A program made the position numbers and the translations under genes. From Cherax quadricarinatus (taxonomy: Eukaryota > Arthropoda > Malacostraca > Decapoda > Parastacidae), in NCBI RefSeq assembly GCF_038502225.1, contig NC_091374.1, positions 10,687,981-10,751,980 on the forward strand: a DNA stretch of 64,000 bases, read 5' to 3'. Below the pieces are notes generated by a model. The model worked only from the letters and a program-made list of their open reading frames with translations. It had not been told where the DNA came from and ran no database searches. This document shows, in pieces, positions 10,290-19,666 of this stretch. Within the stretch, counting starts at the first letter, position 1, and every line of letters starts with the position of its first letter.

Positions 10290-10390
10290 TACAGTTGCGG
10301 GGGTCGAGTCAGTTACCTTAGGTAGGGTTCCTCAGGAAACATGACAAGTGTTTCCTGACGCTAGTCTTAAGTCACTTAAAAGTCACAGCT
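10290..10390. repeat. Dispersed repeat with TCAGGAAACA...TGTTTCCTGA palindrome
   Basis: CTCAGGAAACATGACAAGTG followed by TTTCCTGACGC. A related copy lies at 62745-62870 (GTCAGGAAACAGAGCAAATA then TTTCCTGACGC) and a shorter one at 37845-37880. Origin unknown. Confidence 0.6.
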
Positions 10391-10599
10391 CCTGGTCTCA
10401 CTTCTCAAGTACTAGTGATTTTTCCTTTGAAAAGGCAAAACAAATAAAAAATATATATAAAATGCCACCAGATATGAAAGAAAAACGTAGCAGGCCTTTA
10501 TTTGCACAACATTTCACTTACCTATGAGCGAAACAATAGGTTTGCTGTGTTCTAAGTGCCTTTATTCTCCCACACTCACGACTGGTCACTAGTAGCTCC

Positions 10600-10745
10600 C
10601 TAACATTTACATTATTATAACTTCGTATACTGTCTACGTCCACTGCTTCCTCAACCAGTCATTCAACTTTCCGACCACCATGAGTTACGAAATACTTCTT
10701 GACCTCCCTGTATTACAAGACACTATACACGGGGTCCACGGGGCG
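10600..10745 (-). pseudogene. Decayed LINE RT C-terminus
   Basis: The minus strand translates as YREVKKYFVTHGGRKVE, stop, LVEEAVDVDSIRS, a broken copy of the VRKYFFSHRVVRKWNSL..VVEAETIHSFK block of LINE-C. It contains in-frame stops. Confidence 0.65.
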
Positions 10746-11142
10746 AGGAACTAGTGAAACAGGTCATATGTTATTAAAAGGAGTAGCCAGGAGCTAGGAC
10801 TCGATCCTCCCTTCTCCTTCCGCATAAAATCAGCGGAAAATATTTTCCTTTTTATTACGACGTAAACTGGAGAAAAAAAAATGGCTTTGGAGTGAATAAT
10901 TGAATACACACCTGTGGTGGGAACACCACGTAACAAAGTTACTATAATAACAGACACCATGTTGACAACTAAACGCTTTAATATGCTACTGGTCAAAAAC
11001 TTTCACTGTGGAGACCTGTGTAGTGTGTCTCAGTGAGGATGGAAAGTCTTGATTTTCACTTCAGACCAGCCTCCGAGGCACTGGTGCACCCTTACTATCC
11101 GCTCCTTAACTATTTACTATTGGTTACAATACCTAGACTAAG

Positions 11143-11235
<93 letters not shown>

Positions 11236-11250
11236 GTGTGTGTGTGTGAG
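11143..11250. repeat. (TA)n microsatellite then short (TG)n
   Basis: About 92 bp of pure TA followed by ATGTGTGTGTGTGTGAG. Confidence 0.97.
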
Positions 11251-11447
11251 GGGGGAGGGATGTAAACAGACAGTGAACCAAGATCAAATAGCTGTCAGGA
11301 CCAGAGAAGCGAGAATTTCATGTGGTCCAGCAGAAGGTCCACCTTACTGTACAATCCCTGCTGGGTATTGTGAGTCAGCTCAACACTGCAACTGGTGAAA
11401 GAACAAGTAAAGCGAAAGAGTAACGATCCTTTCCATAATCCCAGGAG

Positions 11448-11452
11448 CAAAC
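11448..11452. other. 5-bp target-site duplication, left copy (CAAAC)
   Basis: CAAAC directly precedes the TG of the LTR at 11453 and recurs directly after the other LTR at 17829-17833. Confidence 0.9.
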
Positions 11453-12672
11453 TGTTACAAAAAACGCGATTCTAAAAGCTTAGATATCTCCAGTGAATAC
11501 TAGAAAGGACTACCCTTCTAGCATCCAGCCTGTTACTGGGTTTTCGTAACAAGTAGTCAGTATCCTTGTCCAATTATCCATTAGAATTCATTAAGATTCA
11601 ATAGTGCTTCAGGATTACAACTGGTAGGCTACTAACTAGAGAAATTAAAATTTAATAAATTTATTAATCATTAAGTTGTCTAGAGGTATATTATCAAATT
11701 AAATTAAATTAAATTAATCACAGCAATCAAAATAAAATCAATCTCTCGAGTTCAATATTATTGTGCTGAAAGCACATATCACATTTATAATTCTTAAGTA
11801 CCGTCTGGTACATTAACATTTAATAAGATATTACAAATATGTACAAGTAAGTGTGTATGTGTGTAAGTGCTCTAAGTAGTTCGCTATGTCTCACGACTCG
11901 ACTAGACTTAAACAAGTGACTGACAAAGTCCTTAAATAAAATAACTTCTTGACCGACTGGCAACCAGAACAGTCTGCTTGAACAATGAAAAGAATGCTAA
12001 GCCCAATAGCCATATAACAAGCGACTGCGACACAATCAGGATCAAGGAGATAATATAACGACACTAAGTAAGGACCATCAGCAGATCCTCCACAAAAGTT
12101 ACAAAACTCCCATACTACTGAATCTAAGTTGAGCATAGGAAAAAACCGACTGTGACAATACACAGAAACCAGTACAAAATTAGGTCAGAAGCTATAGCTA
12201 AGGACCTGAGATGCTCAGAGTGTCTATGTGACACACAACCTCAGTACAACGTCGAAAATCACTAAGTCTATACAATGTTCTGTGAACAGAGTTCTACAGA
12301 ACTAACAAGAATAATGAGACAGACAATCTGTCCAACCACCAAGTGAGTCTAGAGCAGACTGAATACTTCACGAGAGGTGAGGACACCCCCCCCCTCGATC
12401 ACGTGATAGCCCCGTGGACAGCACAGCTCAGAAGCCGGCAGTATAACGAGCGACAAGCGATAATTACAGTAGTTTGACAATCAAGACTTGAACTGAGCAC
12501 ATATTATGTACATCCTAACAACATAAGTCAAATAAGAATATAAAGCAATATATTTACGATTTAGCTATTATCGCAAATATAAGCAATATAAAATTATATG
12601 AAAAGATAATATACATTATATATATATATATAATAATCAATAATCATTGTAACCCATTCAGGGGTTGCAACA
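11453..12672 (-). repeat. LTR (3' LTR in element orientation)
   Basis: About 1220 bp, starting TGTTACAAAAAACGCG and ending GGGGTTGCAACA on the plus strand. Near-identical to 16619-17828. A 90-codon minus frame at 11891-12163 is duplicated in the other LTR and is probably not a gene. Confidence 0.93.
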
Positions 12673-12681
12673 CTCCCCCCC
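12673..12681 (-). promoter_or_regulatory. Polypurine tract next to the 3' LTR
   Basis: On the minus strand the bases directly upstream of the 3' LTR read GGGGGGGAG, the expected plus-strand primer of an LTR element. This independently confirms minus orientation. Confidence 0.8.
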
Positions 12682-13295
12682 AACACGACAGATGGTCGCA
12701 CTAGGAGTTGCATTAATGTCTTTCACATTATTACTGATTACTCATATCAATACAATTTAATATAAAATTTAATCAGTCACTCTCATCCCAAGCACCTCTA
12801 CAATTTCACAGCATCCGTCACTAGGATATGCCCCTAGTACTAGGGCAGTACACAGTATCGTATCTCTGCATACTCGTGGTTATATACATCAGTGTAGAGA
12901 CAGGATAGCGCTGACAAGGAGGGCACGTTGAGGCTCGATCATAGTAAAGGAGACTGCATTCCACTCTTAAGTAGTGGTTGTGGAATGCAAGGCAGTATGA
13001 ACATCTGAGTATGAAACAGCTTAAGGTGTGTAGTGATGGGGGGGGGGGGTCTGCGACAGGACAGTGTTGCGTCACGCAGTACATCACCCGCACCACACTA
13101 CCCACTCAACACTCAGCTTGTCTCCTCCTCACACAACAATACTGTGAATACATAAATATAATAATTAGACATGACATGAGTATATATAGTTAATATGGGC
13201 TGGAGGGATTAAGTTGCTTTACTGAACTTGACATAGCAAGTAACAAAAGGTATTTGGGCATTAAAATTACGTTAATTTAATGTAACTGATAATTA
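12682..13295 (-). other. Untranslated region between RNase H and 3' LTR
   Basis: About 610 bp with no recognisable domain. It includes a G10 run at 13038-13049. A 94-codon minus frame (12821-13105) has no recognisable motif. The RNase H frame stops right after its DALSR end, so no integrase follows it. Confidence 0.6.
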
Positions 13296-13645
13296 TTAAG
13301 GACGAGACAGAGCGTCAGCAATTACATTATAATGACCACTTATGTGTTTTATACTAATAGAATAAGGTTGGATTCTGAGGGCCCACCTCATGATCCTAGC
13401 ATTTTTACACTTCATAGTATTTATATAAGTGAGTGGATTGTGGTCAGAAAAAACGTTAATTTTAAATGGGGAAGTGCCCAAATACACGTCAAAATGTTCA
13501 AAGGACACCACAAGAGCTATAGCATAATTTTCCTGGTGTCGTTTGAGCTTAGATGAATAGTAACATATAGGATGGAGAATGTCAGTGGATGTTGACTGTT
13601 GGAGCAGCACAACACCTACTGCATAACAACTCGCATCTATATGTA
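13296..13645 (-). pseudogene. RNase H domain of the LTR element
   Basis: RNase H degrades the RNA strand of the RNA-DNA hybrid. The domain begins with codons for DASCYAVGVVLLQQ (first catalytic Asp), continues PICYYSSKLKRHQENYA and FSDHNPLTYI, and ends ISGHYNVIADALSRP then stop, the standard gypsy RNase H pattern. A frameshift near 13637-13645 separates it from the preceding RT thumb, where the usual FYIYTDAS has lost bases. The longest single frame is 13296-13610. Its position as the last domain before the LTR is unusual for Ty3/gypsy, where integrase normally follows. Confidence 0.85.
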
Positions 13646-13783
13646 AAAGGGAAGATTGAAATTAGGACTCAACACTGGAGCAGAGGAAAGCAGATGCTTC
13701 AACCTTTTGAACAAATCTGAACAATGTCTAGTCCAGATGAACTGAACTTTGCTACTAGAGCTCATAGTGAGAGGTGCAGGTGG
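13637..13783 (-). pseudogene. RT C-terminal (thumb) remnant of the LTR element
   Basis: Codons read SSSSKVQFIWTRHCSDLFKR, LKHLLSSAPVLSPNFNLPFYI: the block that links RT to RNase H in gypsy pol (F.WT..C..AF..LK..L..APVL..P.F..PF). The RT fingers and palm, including the YxDD box, are absent. It is fused in the same frame directly to the end of the integrase zinc-finger region through codons for PAPL. Confidence 0.8.
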
Positions 13784-14195
13784 AGTGTGCGCTGCTGGCT
13801 TGCCTGTCACTTGACACACGTGGCAACGTCACACATGATCAGCTACTGTTTCCTTCATCTTTGGCCAAGTAAAATGTTTTGCTACTTTACTGAGTGTCTT
13901 CTTGACACCCAGATGTCCTCCTATGGGACTATTGTGAGCAAAATCAATGGCTTGTTCACGAAATGTAACTGGTAACACTACGAGATGCTTGACTGTGGAG
14001 GAAACACTATCAGCTGACAACTTACATGTATTTTTCTCCATCAGTACACCGTTACTATAATAGTAACAATTATCGAGATCCTTTGCTTCACTCTCAGTAA
14101 CTGCTATATCTCTCAGTTTTTCCAGTGACTGATCAACAAACTGATCCTTGATTAAATCATCATGAGTAAGAAATTTAACGTCAGTTGTGTCTTGA
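13784..14195 (-). pseudogene. Integrase N-terminal zinc-binding domain remnant
   Basis: Reads SNGVLMEKNTCKLSADS, then FREQAIDFAHNSPIGGHLG, VKKTLSKVAKHFTWPKMKET, then DHV-stop-RCHVCQVTGKP. This is the gypsy-type H2C2 finger (AH...GHLGVKKT...F.WP.M...V....C..C) that precedes the integrase core. The first zinc cysteine falls at or beside an in-frame TGA (about 13829-13831). The catalytic DDE core is missing; after HTPPAPL the frame passes into RT thumb. A C-run at about 14208-14214 shifts frame relative to the protease. Confidence 0.82.
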
Positions 14196-14792
14196 CTAGG
14201 TTGATGACCGGGGGGGAGTTAGTGTTAATGACCCTGGGCGCAGAGCGTCACTAAACAACATATTCAACCCCAAATCATTGTCATCCACTAACTCAACAGG
14301 AGACAAGGATGGTTGTTGAATCTTTGACATAGCTCTAGTAATTGCGCTGAGAGGAAATAAAATAGGTTTCTCTCTACAAGCTTCAATGGCATAATTATCA
14401 TCAGTGTTATTATCAATCACAAGTGGTTCTTTACATATACCAGCCTGAAGGATATCGTTCCCTATCAACAAGTCCACTGACCTGATGGGAAATACACCAC
14501 TGGATATACCCACTGAAATATAACCAGTATAATAGCTTGTTTCAATATAAACTTTGTGCAGAGGCACTTTTATAACAGCCCCTCCATAGGCTTCTAACAA
14601 TACATCTATCTTGCAATAGGTATCGTCAGTTATGGGCAGTACATCTTCTCTTAATAACGTGAGATAACTGCCAGTGTCTCTGAAAGAAATTATCTCAGTT
14701 AGATGTGATTCGTCAAATCCTACTTTATCTCTCGAAAAGTAAGGACTCATCACTGAACGAATCTTTTCGTCAGATACACTTTCTGACGCTAG
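14196..14792 (-). CDS. Retropepsin-like aspartic protease region (pol N-terminus)
   Basis: The protease would cleave the Gag-Pol polyprotein. It has the active-site motif DTGSY in SFRDTGSYLTLL and the C-terminal block VDLLIGNDIL typical of gypsy retropepsins. The first ATG is at 14753, but the frame is continuous with gag: (15986-14753) is divisible by three, and codons LASESVSDEKIRSV lie between the gag stop and that ATG. The protease is therefore probably made by reading through the gag TGA rather than from its own start. It ends at 14196 where a C-run puts the integrase part in another frame. The last 60 or so residues are an acidic/proline linker with no known domain. Confidence 0.85.
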   Translation of the reverse strand, partial: LASESVSDEKIRSVMSPYFSRDKVGFDESHLTEIISFRDTGSYLTLLREDVLPITDDTYCKIDVLLEAYGGAVIKVPLHKVYIETSYYTGYISVGISSGVFPIRSVDLLIGNDILQAGICKEPLVIDNNTDDNYAIEACREKPILFPLSAITRAMSKIQQPSLSPVELVDDNDLGLNMLFSDALRPGSLTLTPPRSST

Positions 14793-14795
14793 TCA
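14789..14795 (-). promoter_or_regulatory. Gag stop codon in UGA-CUAG readthrough context
   Basis: The gag frame ends in TGA (14793-14795) followed at once by CTAG (14789-14792), and the protease continues in the same frame. UGA followed by CUA(G) is a known leaky-stop context in some viral and animal genes. Readthrough here is inferred. Confidence 0.55.
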
Positions 14796-15986
14796 TCTAT
14801 CCTGAGTAACATTATCTAAAACAGTAGGATCAGAGGTATTACTAGGATTTTGGTGCCTTTGTTGCTCGGAAGAGGATACGACTTGAGTGGGGGCGCCAGC
14901 CACACGACTGCTTCTCGTATCTCTTTCTAACTTATAGCAATACTCTCTAGCATGTCCTTTTCTGTTACAATAGTTACATTTAACTTTCTTCTTCTCGATA
15001 TCAGATTTCTGTCTAGCCACAGAGACAGATTCAGGATTGTGAGTTTTCCTGGTAAAGGTACGAGAAATTACAGTAGCAGGTACATCAGGCCGGCAATGAG
15101 CAGCTGATTTAGGTTGACAGCTTCTAGGACAATTTTTAGTTACCTTGTTTCTCTGTGTTTTAGTACGTACAAGTTTGTGAGAAATCTCGTAATTGTCTGC
15201 TAATGCTGCAGTTTCCAGAATATCTGAGGTAGTATGATCGATCAGATATTCTTGTATGTCAGCAGGCATACAGTTGTTAAACTCTTTGTGTAGTAACAAC
15301 TGAACAAGACTGTCGTAGTTGTTACACTTGGCAGACCTACACCACCTCTGAAATGCAACTTTTTTCTCACGAGCAAACTCTACACAAGTTTGATCTTGTC
15401 GTCGTTGTAACGTACGAAATGCTCTTTGATAGCTTACAGGTAACAAGTTATACGTCTCTAGAATTGTTTGTTTAACAGCGTCATAACTAATGTACTTGGT
15501 AAATGGCAAAGCTGCAGTACAGGTTTGAGCTCTTCCCATCAAAGCAGTATGCAACAATGTTGCCCAGTGCTTACGTGGCCAATTCATAGCACGTGCCTGG
15601 TTCTCAAACACATCAAAATATGTGTCTAAGTCACTTTCAAAAAACTTAGGAACCACAGATGCAGCTTTCTGCACATTAAATGGGTCCTGTGATATATCAG
15701 TCTGTTGTCTTCCCAGACAAACATTTTCTCTTTGGAAATCTTCTTCGTTCAATTTCCTCTGTGCCTCTATTTGTGCAGTCTGCAACATAATGAGGCGTTC
15801 CAACCTCTCAAACTGTTCCTGAGAGATAGGACCAGTGGGTAATGGAGGAGTAAGGAAATTAACATGTCTTTCTGGACTGTCCTTAGGTCGGAAACTTCGT
15901 CCAGCCGTCCCTAGAGAGTCTAGATCTGGTCTAGGATAAGTAGATACAGGTGTAGCATACACTGTACTAGTATTAGGCTGAGTCAT
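14793..15986 (-). CDS. Gag polyprotein with SCAN-like capsid C-domain and CCHC zinc knuckle
   Basis: Gag forms the intracellular particle and packages element RNA. The frame has 397 codons. After a proline-rich N-terminal part, residues of about 105-270 form an alpha-rich capsid-like region (VVPKFFESDLDTYFDVFENQ, WATLLHTALMGRAQ). Its C-terminal part, with LVQLLLHKEFNNCMPADIQE and YLIDHTTSDILETAALADNYE, has the LL..F....P...Q..(L/V)..H.......A..L.(D/E) pattern of SCAN domains, which are thought to derive from Gmr1-like Gag. A zinc knuckle CNYCNRKGHAREYC (CX2CX4HX4C) lies near residues 335-350. No stop interrupts the frame. The ATG at 15986 was taken as start; a short separate ORF lies upstream. 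Confidence 0.88.
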   Translation of the reverse strand: MTQPNTSTVYATPVSTYPRPDLDSLGTAGRSFRPKDSPERHVNFLTPPLPTGPISQEQFERLERLIMLQTAQIEAQRKLNEEDFQRENVCLGRQQTDISQDPFNVQKAASVVPKFFESDLDTYFDVFENQARAMNWPRKHWATLLHTALMGRAQTCTAALPFTKYISYDAVKQTILETYNLLPVSYQRAFRTLQRRQDQTCVEFAREKKVAFQRWCRSAKCNNYDSLVQLLLHKEFNNCMPADIQEYLIDHTTSDILETAALADNYEISHKLVRTKTQRNKVTKNCPRSCQPKSAAHCRPDVPATVISRTFTRKTHNPESVSVARQKSDIEKKKVKCNYCNRKGHAREYCYKLERDTRSSRVAGAPTQVVSSSEQQRHQNPSNTSDPTVLDNVTQDR

Positions 15987-16045
15987 CCTACCAGCTATAC
16001 TCTGTACTATAGTGTCAGTGAAGGAAGGAGCGAGCGAGAACTGAT

Positions 16046-16333
16046 CTACACTAGGCTCACTTCTGCTCTAGTTGCTCTTTCTTCAACTTCAAATAGAGCC
16101 ATGCTTCCTAATTGTGACACTAGGCTTTCTGAATCTGAATCATAATCAGACATCTCTGTATGAGCAGGAAACAATATATCTTTAATTAATGCTCTGACAG
16201 TTTCTGCGGTGTAATTCCTGTTATACGTCACACCGAGATACTTGGCTACTTGCCAACACGTCTGAAGTTTTAATGTACTTAACTCAGACAAAGTCAGAGT
16301 ATCAATTAACTGTTTCACTTTGGCATACATCAC
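16046..16333 (-). CDS. Short ORF upstream of gag, function unknown
   Basis: A 95-codon frame, MMYAKVKQLIDTLTLSELST then LKLQTCWQVAKYLGV, ending in an acidic serine stretch (SDYDSDSESL). The first 50 residues look helical and might be an N-terminal Gag segment, but the frame differs from gag and is closed 60 bp before it. It may be a leader ORF or a frameshifted Gag N-terminus. Confidence 0.5.
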   Translation of the reverse strand: MMYAKVKQLIDTLTLSELSTLKLQTCWQVAKYLGVTYNRNYTAETVRALIKDILFPAHTEMSDYDSDSESLVSQLGSMALFEVEERATRAEVSLV

Positions 16334-16599
16334 GAAAATAATTGTACTACGAGAGAGTGATTATGGGAAACTATAATCCTAATAGGAATTTTAGTGTTGG
16401 TTGTCTTAGAGCTAGAGCTCATAAACAGTATTTCCATCTCCTTGGATCAAGAGACTCAGTCAGGTACATACATCCACCTGGTATGTTGTACAAGACTAAA
16501 CTCAAAGTCTTCAGATTAGGAAAGTACTCAAAGTGTTTGATCATAGAAGTACTAGTATGTCAAACTGGACAACTTCTCCAACACCTTGGATCAAGAGAA

Positions 16600-16616
16600 T
16601 CCCGGACAGGCCCCCA
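16600..16616 (-). other. Primer-binding site, tRNA-Pro-like
   Basis: Two bases after the 5' LTR end (minus strand) comes TGGGGGCCTGTCCGGGA. Its complement resembles the 3' end of animal tRNA-Pro including CCA, with two positions differing as recalled. The match to Pro is from memory and should be checked against tRNA sequences. Confidence 0.7.
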
Positions 16617-16618
16617 TT

Positions 16619-17828
16619 TGTTACAAAAAAAGCGATTCTAAAAGCTTAGATATCTCCAGTGAATACTAGAAAGGACTACCCTTCTAGCATCCAGCCTGTT
16701 ACTGGGTTTTCGTAACAAGTAGTCAGTATCCTTGTCCAATTATCCATTAGAATTCATTAAGATTCAATAGTGCTTCAGGATTACAACTGGTAGGCTACTA
16801 ACTAGAGAAATTAAAATTTAATAAATTTATTAATCATTAAGTTGTCTAGAGGTATATTATCAAATTAAATTAAATTAAATTAATCACAGCAATCAAAATA
16901 AAATCAATCTCTCGAGTTCAATATTATTGTGCTGAAAGCACATATCACATTTATAATTCTTAAGTACCGTCTGGTACATTAACATTTAATAAGATATTAC
17001 AAATATGTACAAGTAAGTGTGTATGTGTGTAAGTGCTCTAAGTAGTTCGCTATGTCTCACGACTCGACTAGACTTAAACAAGTGACTGACAAAGTCCTCA
17101 AATAAAATAACTTCTTGACCGACTGGCAACCAGAACAGTCTGCTTGAACAATGAAAAGAATGCTAAGACCAATAGCCATATAACAAGCGACTGCGACACA
17201 ATCAGGATCAAGGAGATAATATAACGACACTAAGTAGGGACCATCAGCAGATCCTCCACAAAAGTTACAAAACTCCCATACTACTGAATCTAAGTTCAGC
17301 ATAGGAAAAACCCGACTGTGACAATACACAGAAACCAGTACAAAATTAGGTCAGAAGCTGTAGCTAAGGACCTGAGATGCTCAGAGTGTCTATGTGACAC
17401 ACAACCTCAGTACAACGTCGAAAATCACTAAGTCTATACAATGTTCTGTGAACAGAGTTCTACAGAACTAACAAGAATAATGAGACAGACAATCTGTCCA
17501 ACCACCAAGTGAGTCTAGAGCAGACTGAATACTTCACGAGAGGTGAGGACACCCCCCCCTCGATCACGTGATAGCCCCGTGGACAGCACAGCTCAGTAGC
17601 CGGCAGTATAACGAGCGACAAGCGATAATTACAGTAGTTTGACAATCAAGACTTGAACTGAGCACATATTATGTACATCCTAACAACATAAGTCAAATAA
17701 GAATATAAAGCAATATATTTACGATTTAGCTATAATCGCCAATATAAGCAATATAAAATTATATGAAAAGATAATATACATTATATATATATATAATAAT
17801 CATTGTAACCCATTCAGGGGTTGCAACA
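16619..17828 (-). repeat. LTR (5' LTR in element orientation)
   Basis: About 1210 bp, TG...CA, near-identical to 11453-12672; visible differences are scattered single changes plus small indels in the C-run and the TA/TAATAATCA end. It would hold the promoter in its minus-strand U3; no specific TATA or polyA signal could be assigned. Confidence 0.93.
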
Positions 17829-17833
17829 CAAAC
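17829..17833. other. 5-bp target-site duplication, right copy (CAAAC)
   Basis: Identical to 11448-11452. It closes the LTR element. Confidence 0.9.
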
Positions 17834-18277
17834 TTTAACGAATGGGGGAAATCCTCGCTACGTAAGCCAAAAAAAAAAAAGGGCGGAAAAAGGGACGGGG
17901 ATACTGGCTTCTTACACAGGCTAAAGCTCACAATCGCTAGGAATGAGACACAGGTATCAGAAAACATTTTTTTCAACTCAAGTGACAAAGTGTAATGAGT
18001 TAAATGACACTGAAAGCCGACCGCAGGGATTAAAAATATAAATAAATATGACTGGGCTATTCTACGTCAGTAAGAAAAATTATAAGATGGGATAAGAGCT
18101 CGTGCCAAGAGCTAGAGCTCTTACCCTCCGCAAACTAAAATAGGTACTTATAAACAGACAAATATCATATATAAACCCACTATAATAAGAGTCTAGACTA
18201 GATGCAATTATATATTAGATAAAATAATAGTAAACGCTAGTATGATGATATACTAGCCAAATAACCCACTGGTTATT
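17834..18277. other. No gene seen
   Basis: AT-rich DNA with an A12 run near 17869 and no recognisable coding or repeat family. Confidence 0.4.
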
Positions 18278-18545
18278 TGTGTATTGTTCCAGTCACGGTA
18301 TTGTGCCTTATTCTTCTTTACTACCTTCTTCTCTTACCTGTCACCAACTTCCAACCCTCTCTTCTCTCTCCTTACACTTTACCTAGCCTGCTTTTCTCTT
18401 TATCCCTCCCTATACCCCTCCTTAACTTCTGTTCTTGTCATTCCTCCTTTCCATCTTCTTCCTTTTATGCCACTATATTTCCCTTCATTCCTTTTCCTCC
18501 ATCCTCCTCGTCGCTCTGCTTCTTCGTCTTTGCTTCAACAATTCT
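18278..18545. repeat. Dispersed repeat end plus C/T-rich tract
   Basis: Starts with TATTGTTCCAGTCACGGTATTG, shared with 690-732, then about 220 bp of strongly pyrimidine-rich sequence. The frames here (105-113 codons) are low-complexity Ser/Pro/Leu/Phe and not credible genes. Confidence 0.6.
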
Positions 18546-19666
18546 ACACGGACTGCGAACATTATTTTCCTTTAGAAATTCTCACGCAGATTAATAACTC
18601 TTTTCTAACGCTGAAAACGGCATAAAACTCGCATAATACAACGTGACACGTCAATTTATTTCATGAAAAAGTGCGCCATTACTGCAGTTTTCATTTTTTT
18701 TTTCGAAAATGTGTATAAAAGCTGATTTTATAAATACTAAAATTTTTTTTTTTTTTTAGCATTAGTGGGTGCGCGCTGACGGAAGACAGGCAGTGACATA
18801 CTGAGGTCAAGGACGAGGCTGTTGACGTGGTCACCCGTTCAGTTACTCGCCAGATATCTGTGCTTAATCCTACTGATCAGTTAAACACATGCATCAGTCA
18901 CTGCGTTTGTTGATGCTCAAGAGCAAAGGGAAGGTGTTTACTGGTGCATTTAATATTAAGTCTGGGTTACAGTGTCTCCAACACGGGTATTGCTCCACCT
19001 GTTACAACTTTTCCTAAAATTGGGTAAAAAATATCACATAGGATGTTCAGGGAAAAACCCGTGGACCTCCCCACCAACCGATGAGACCAACCGCCCACCC
19101 ACCATCCCCAGTCTGCCAACCCACAATTAAACCACTCAACCCGTTCACACCTATGCACAGCTAGCCTTTGTTCTCGCAATGTTAACATCATACAGAACAT
19201 GGTAGCCGCACACTACGGGTTTATTCAATTCTGTTACAAAAAAGTGAAAATAATTTAAGACAATCAATTCTTTCTAACCACCCACTCATTTGCCATCCAC
19301 CCCCTCCAGAGACGCCTTTCACCCACCCCTACCACAGGCGCGGAAACATGTCATCACCATATACTGGATACATAAATGAAAGACAGTACATTGTGACAGG
19401 GAACCCTGAGCAAAACCAGAACTCGGGGTCAAAGATAGAAACTAAACATATGGGAGACTTATGGAGCCTAGCAACTACTTCTACAGCATCAGTGAAGTAG
19501 ACAACTAAACATCTAGGAGACTCAGGAAGCCTAGCAAGCACTTCTGCAGCTACAACGAGAAAGTAACACAGTGCAAGTTAAGACAATTCATGGGTTTAAA
19601 ATCAAATATGAGCAATCCAAATAAAGGTAGCCAACAGACGGGTCCAAGAGCTTTAATTCACATATC
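18546..19666. other. No gene recognised
   Basis: Contains T-runs at about 18696-18760 and mixed unique sequence. Frames of 70-78 codons lack recognisable domains. Confidence 0.4.

Larger units (their letters stand above)
11453..17828 (-). mobile_element. Ty3/gypsy-type LTR retrotransposon, probably Gmr1-like, defective
   Basis: A complete provirus-like insertion of about 6.4 kb: LTRs of about 1.2 kb beginning TG and ending CA, a 5-bp TSD, a tRNA-Pro-like primer-binding site and a polypurine tract. Coding order on the minus strand is a short ORF, gag with zinc knuckle, retropepsin, integrase H2C2 zinc finger, RT thumb, RNase H. The LTRs differ by only about a dozen substitutions plus small length changes by eye, so the insertion is young. 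The integrase core and most of RT are missing, and pol also carries a stop and frameshifts, so this copy cannot be autonomous. Integrase before RT with gypsy-like sequences matches the published Gmr1-like group. Confidence 0.9.

Noticed and set aside
13296..14195. Copia-class assignment of the LTR element from pol order alone
   Set aside because: Integrase finger, RT thumb and RNase H sequences are gypsy-type, and the zinc knuckle and LTR features fit a Gmr1-like gypsy element better.
11891..17329. 90-codon frame found twice (11891-12163 and 17057-17329)
   Set aside because: Lies inside both LTRs, so the duplication is due to the LTRs; no domain recognised.
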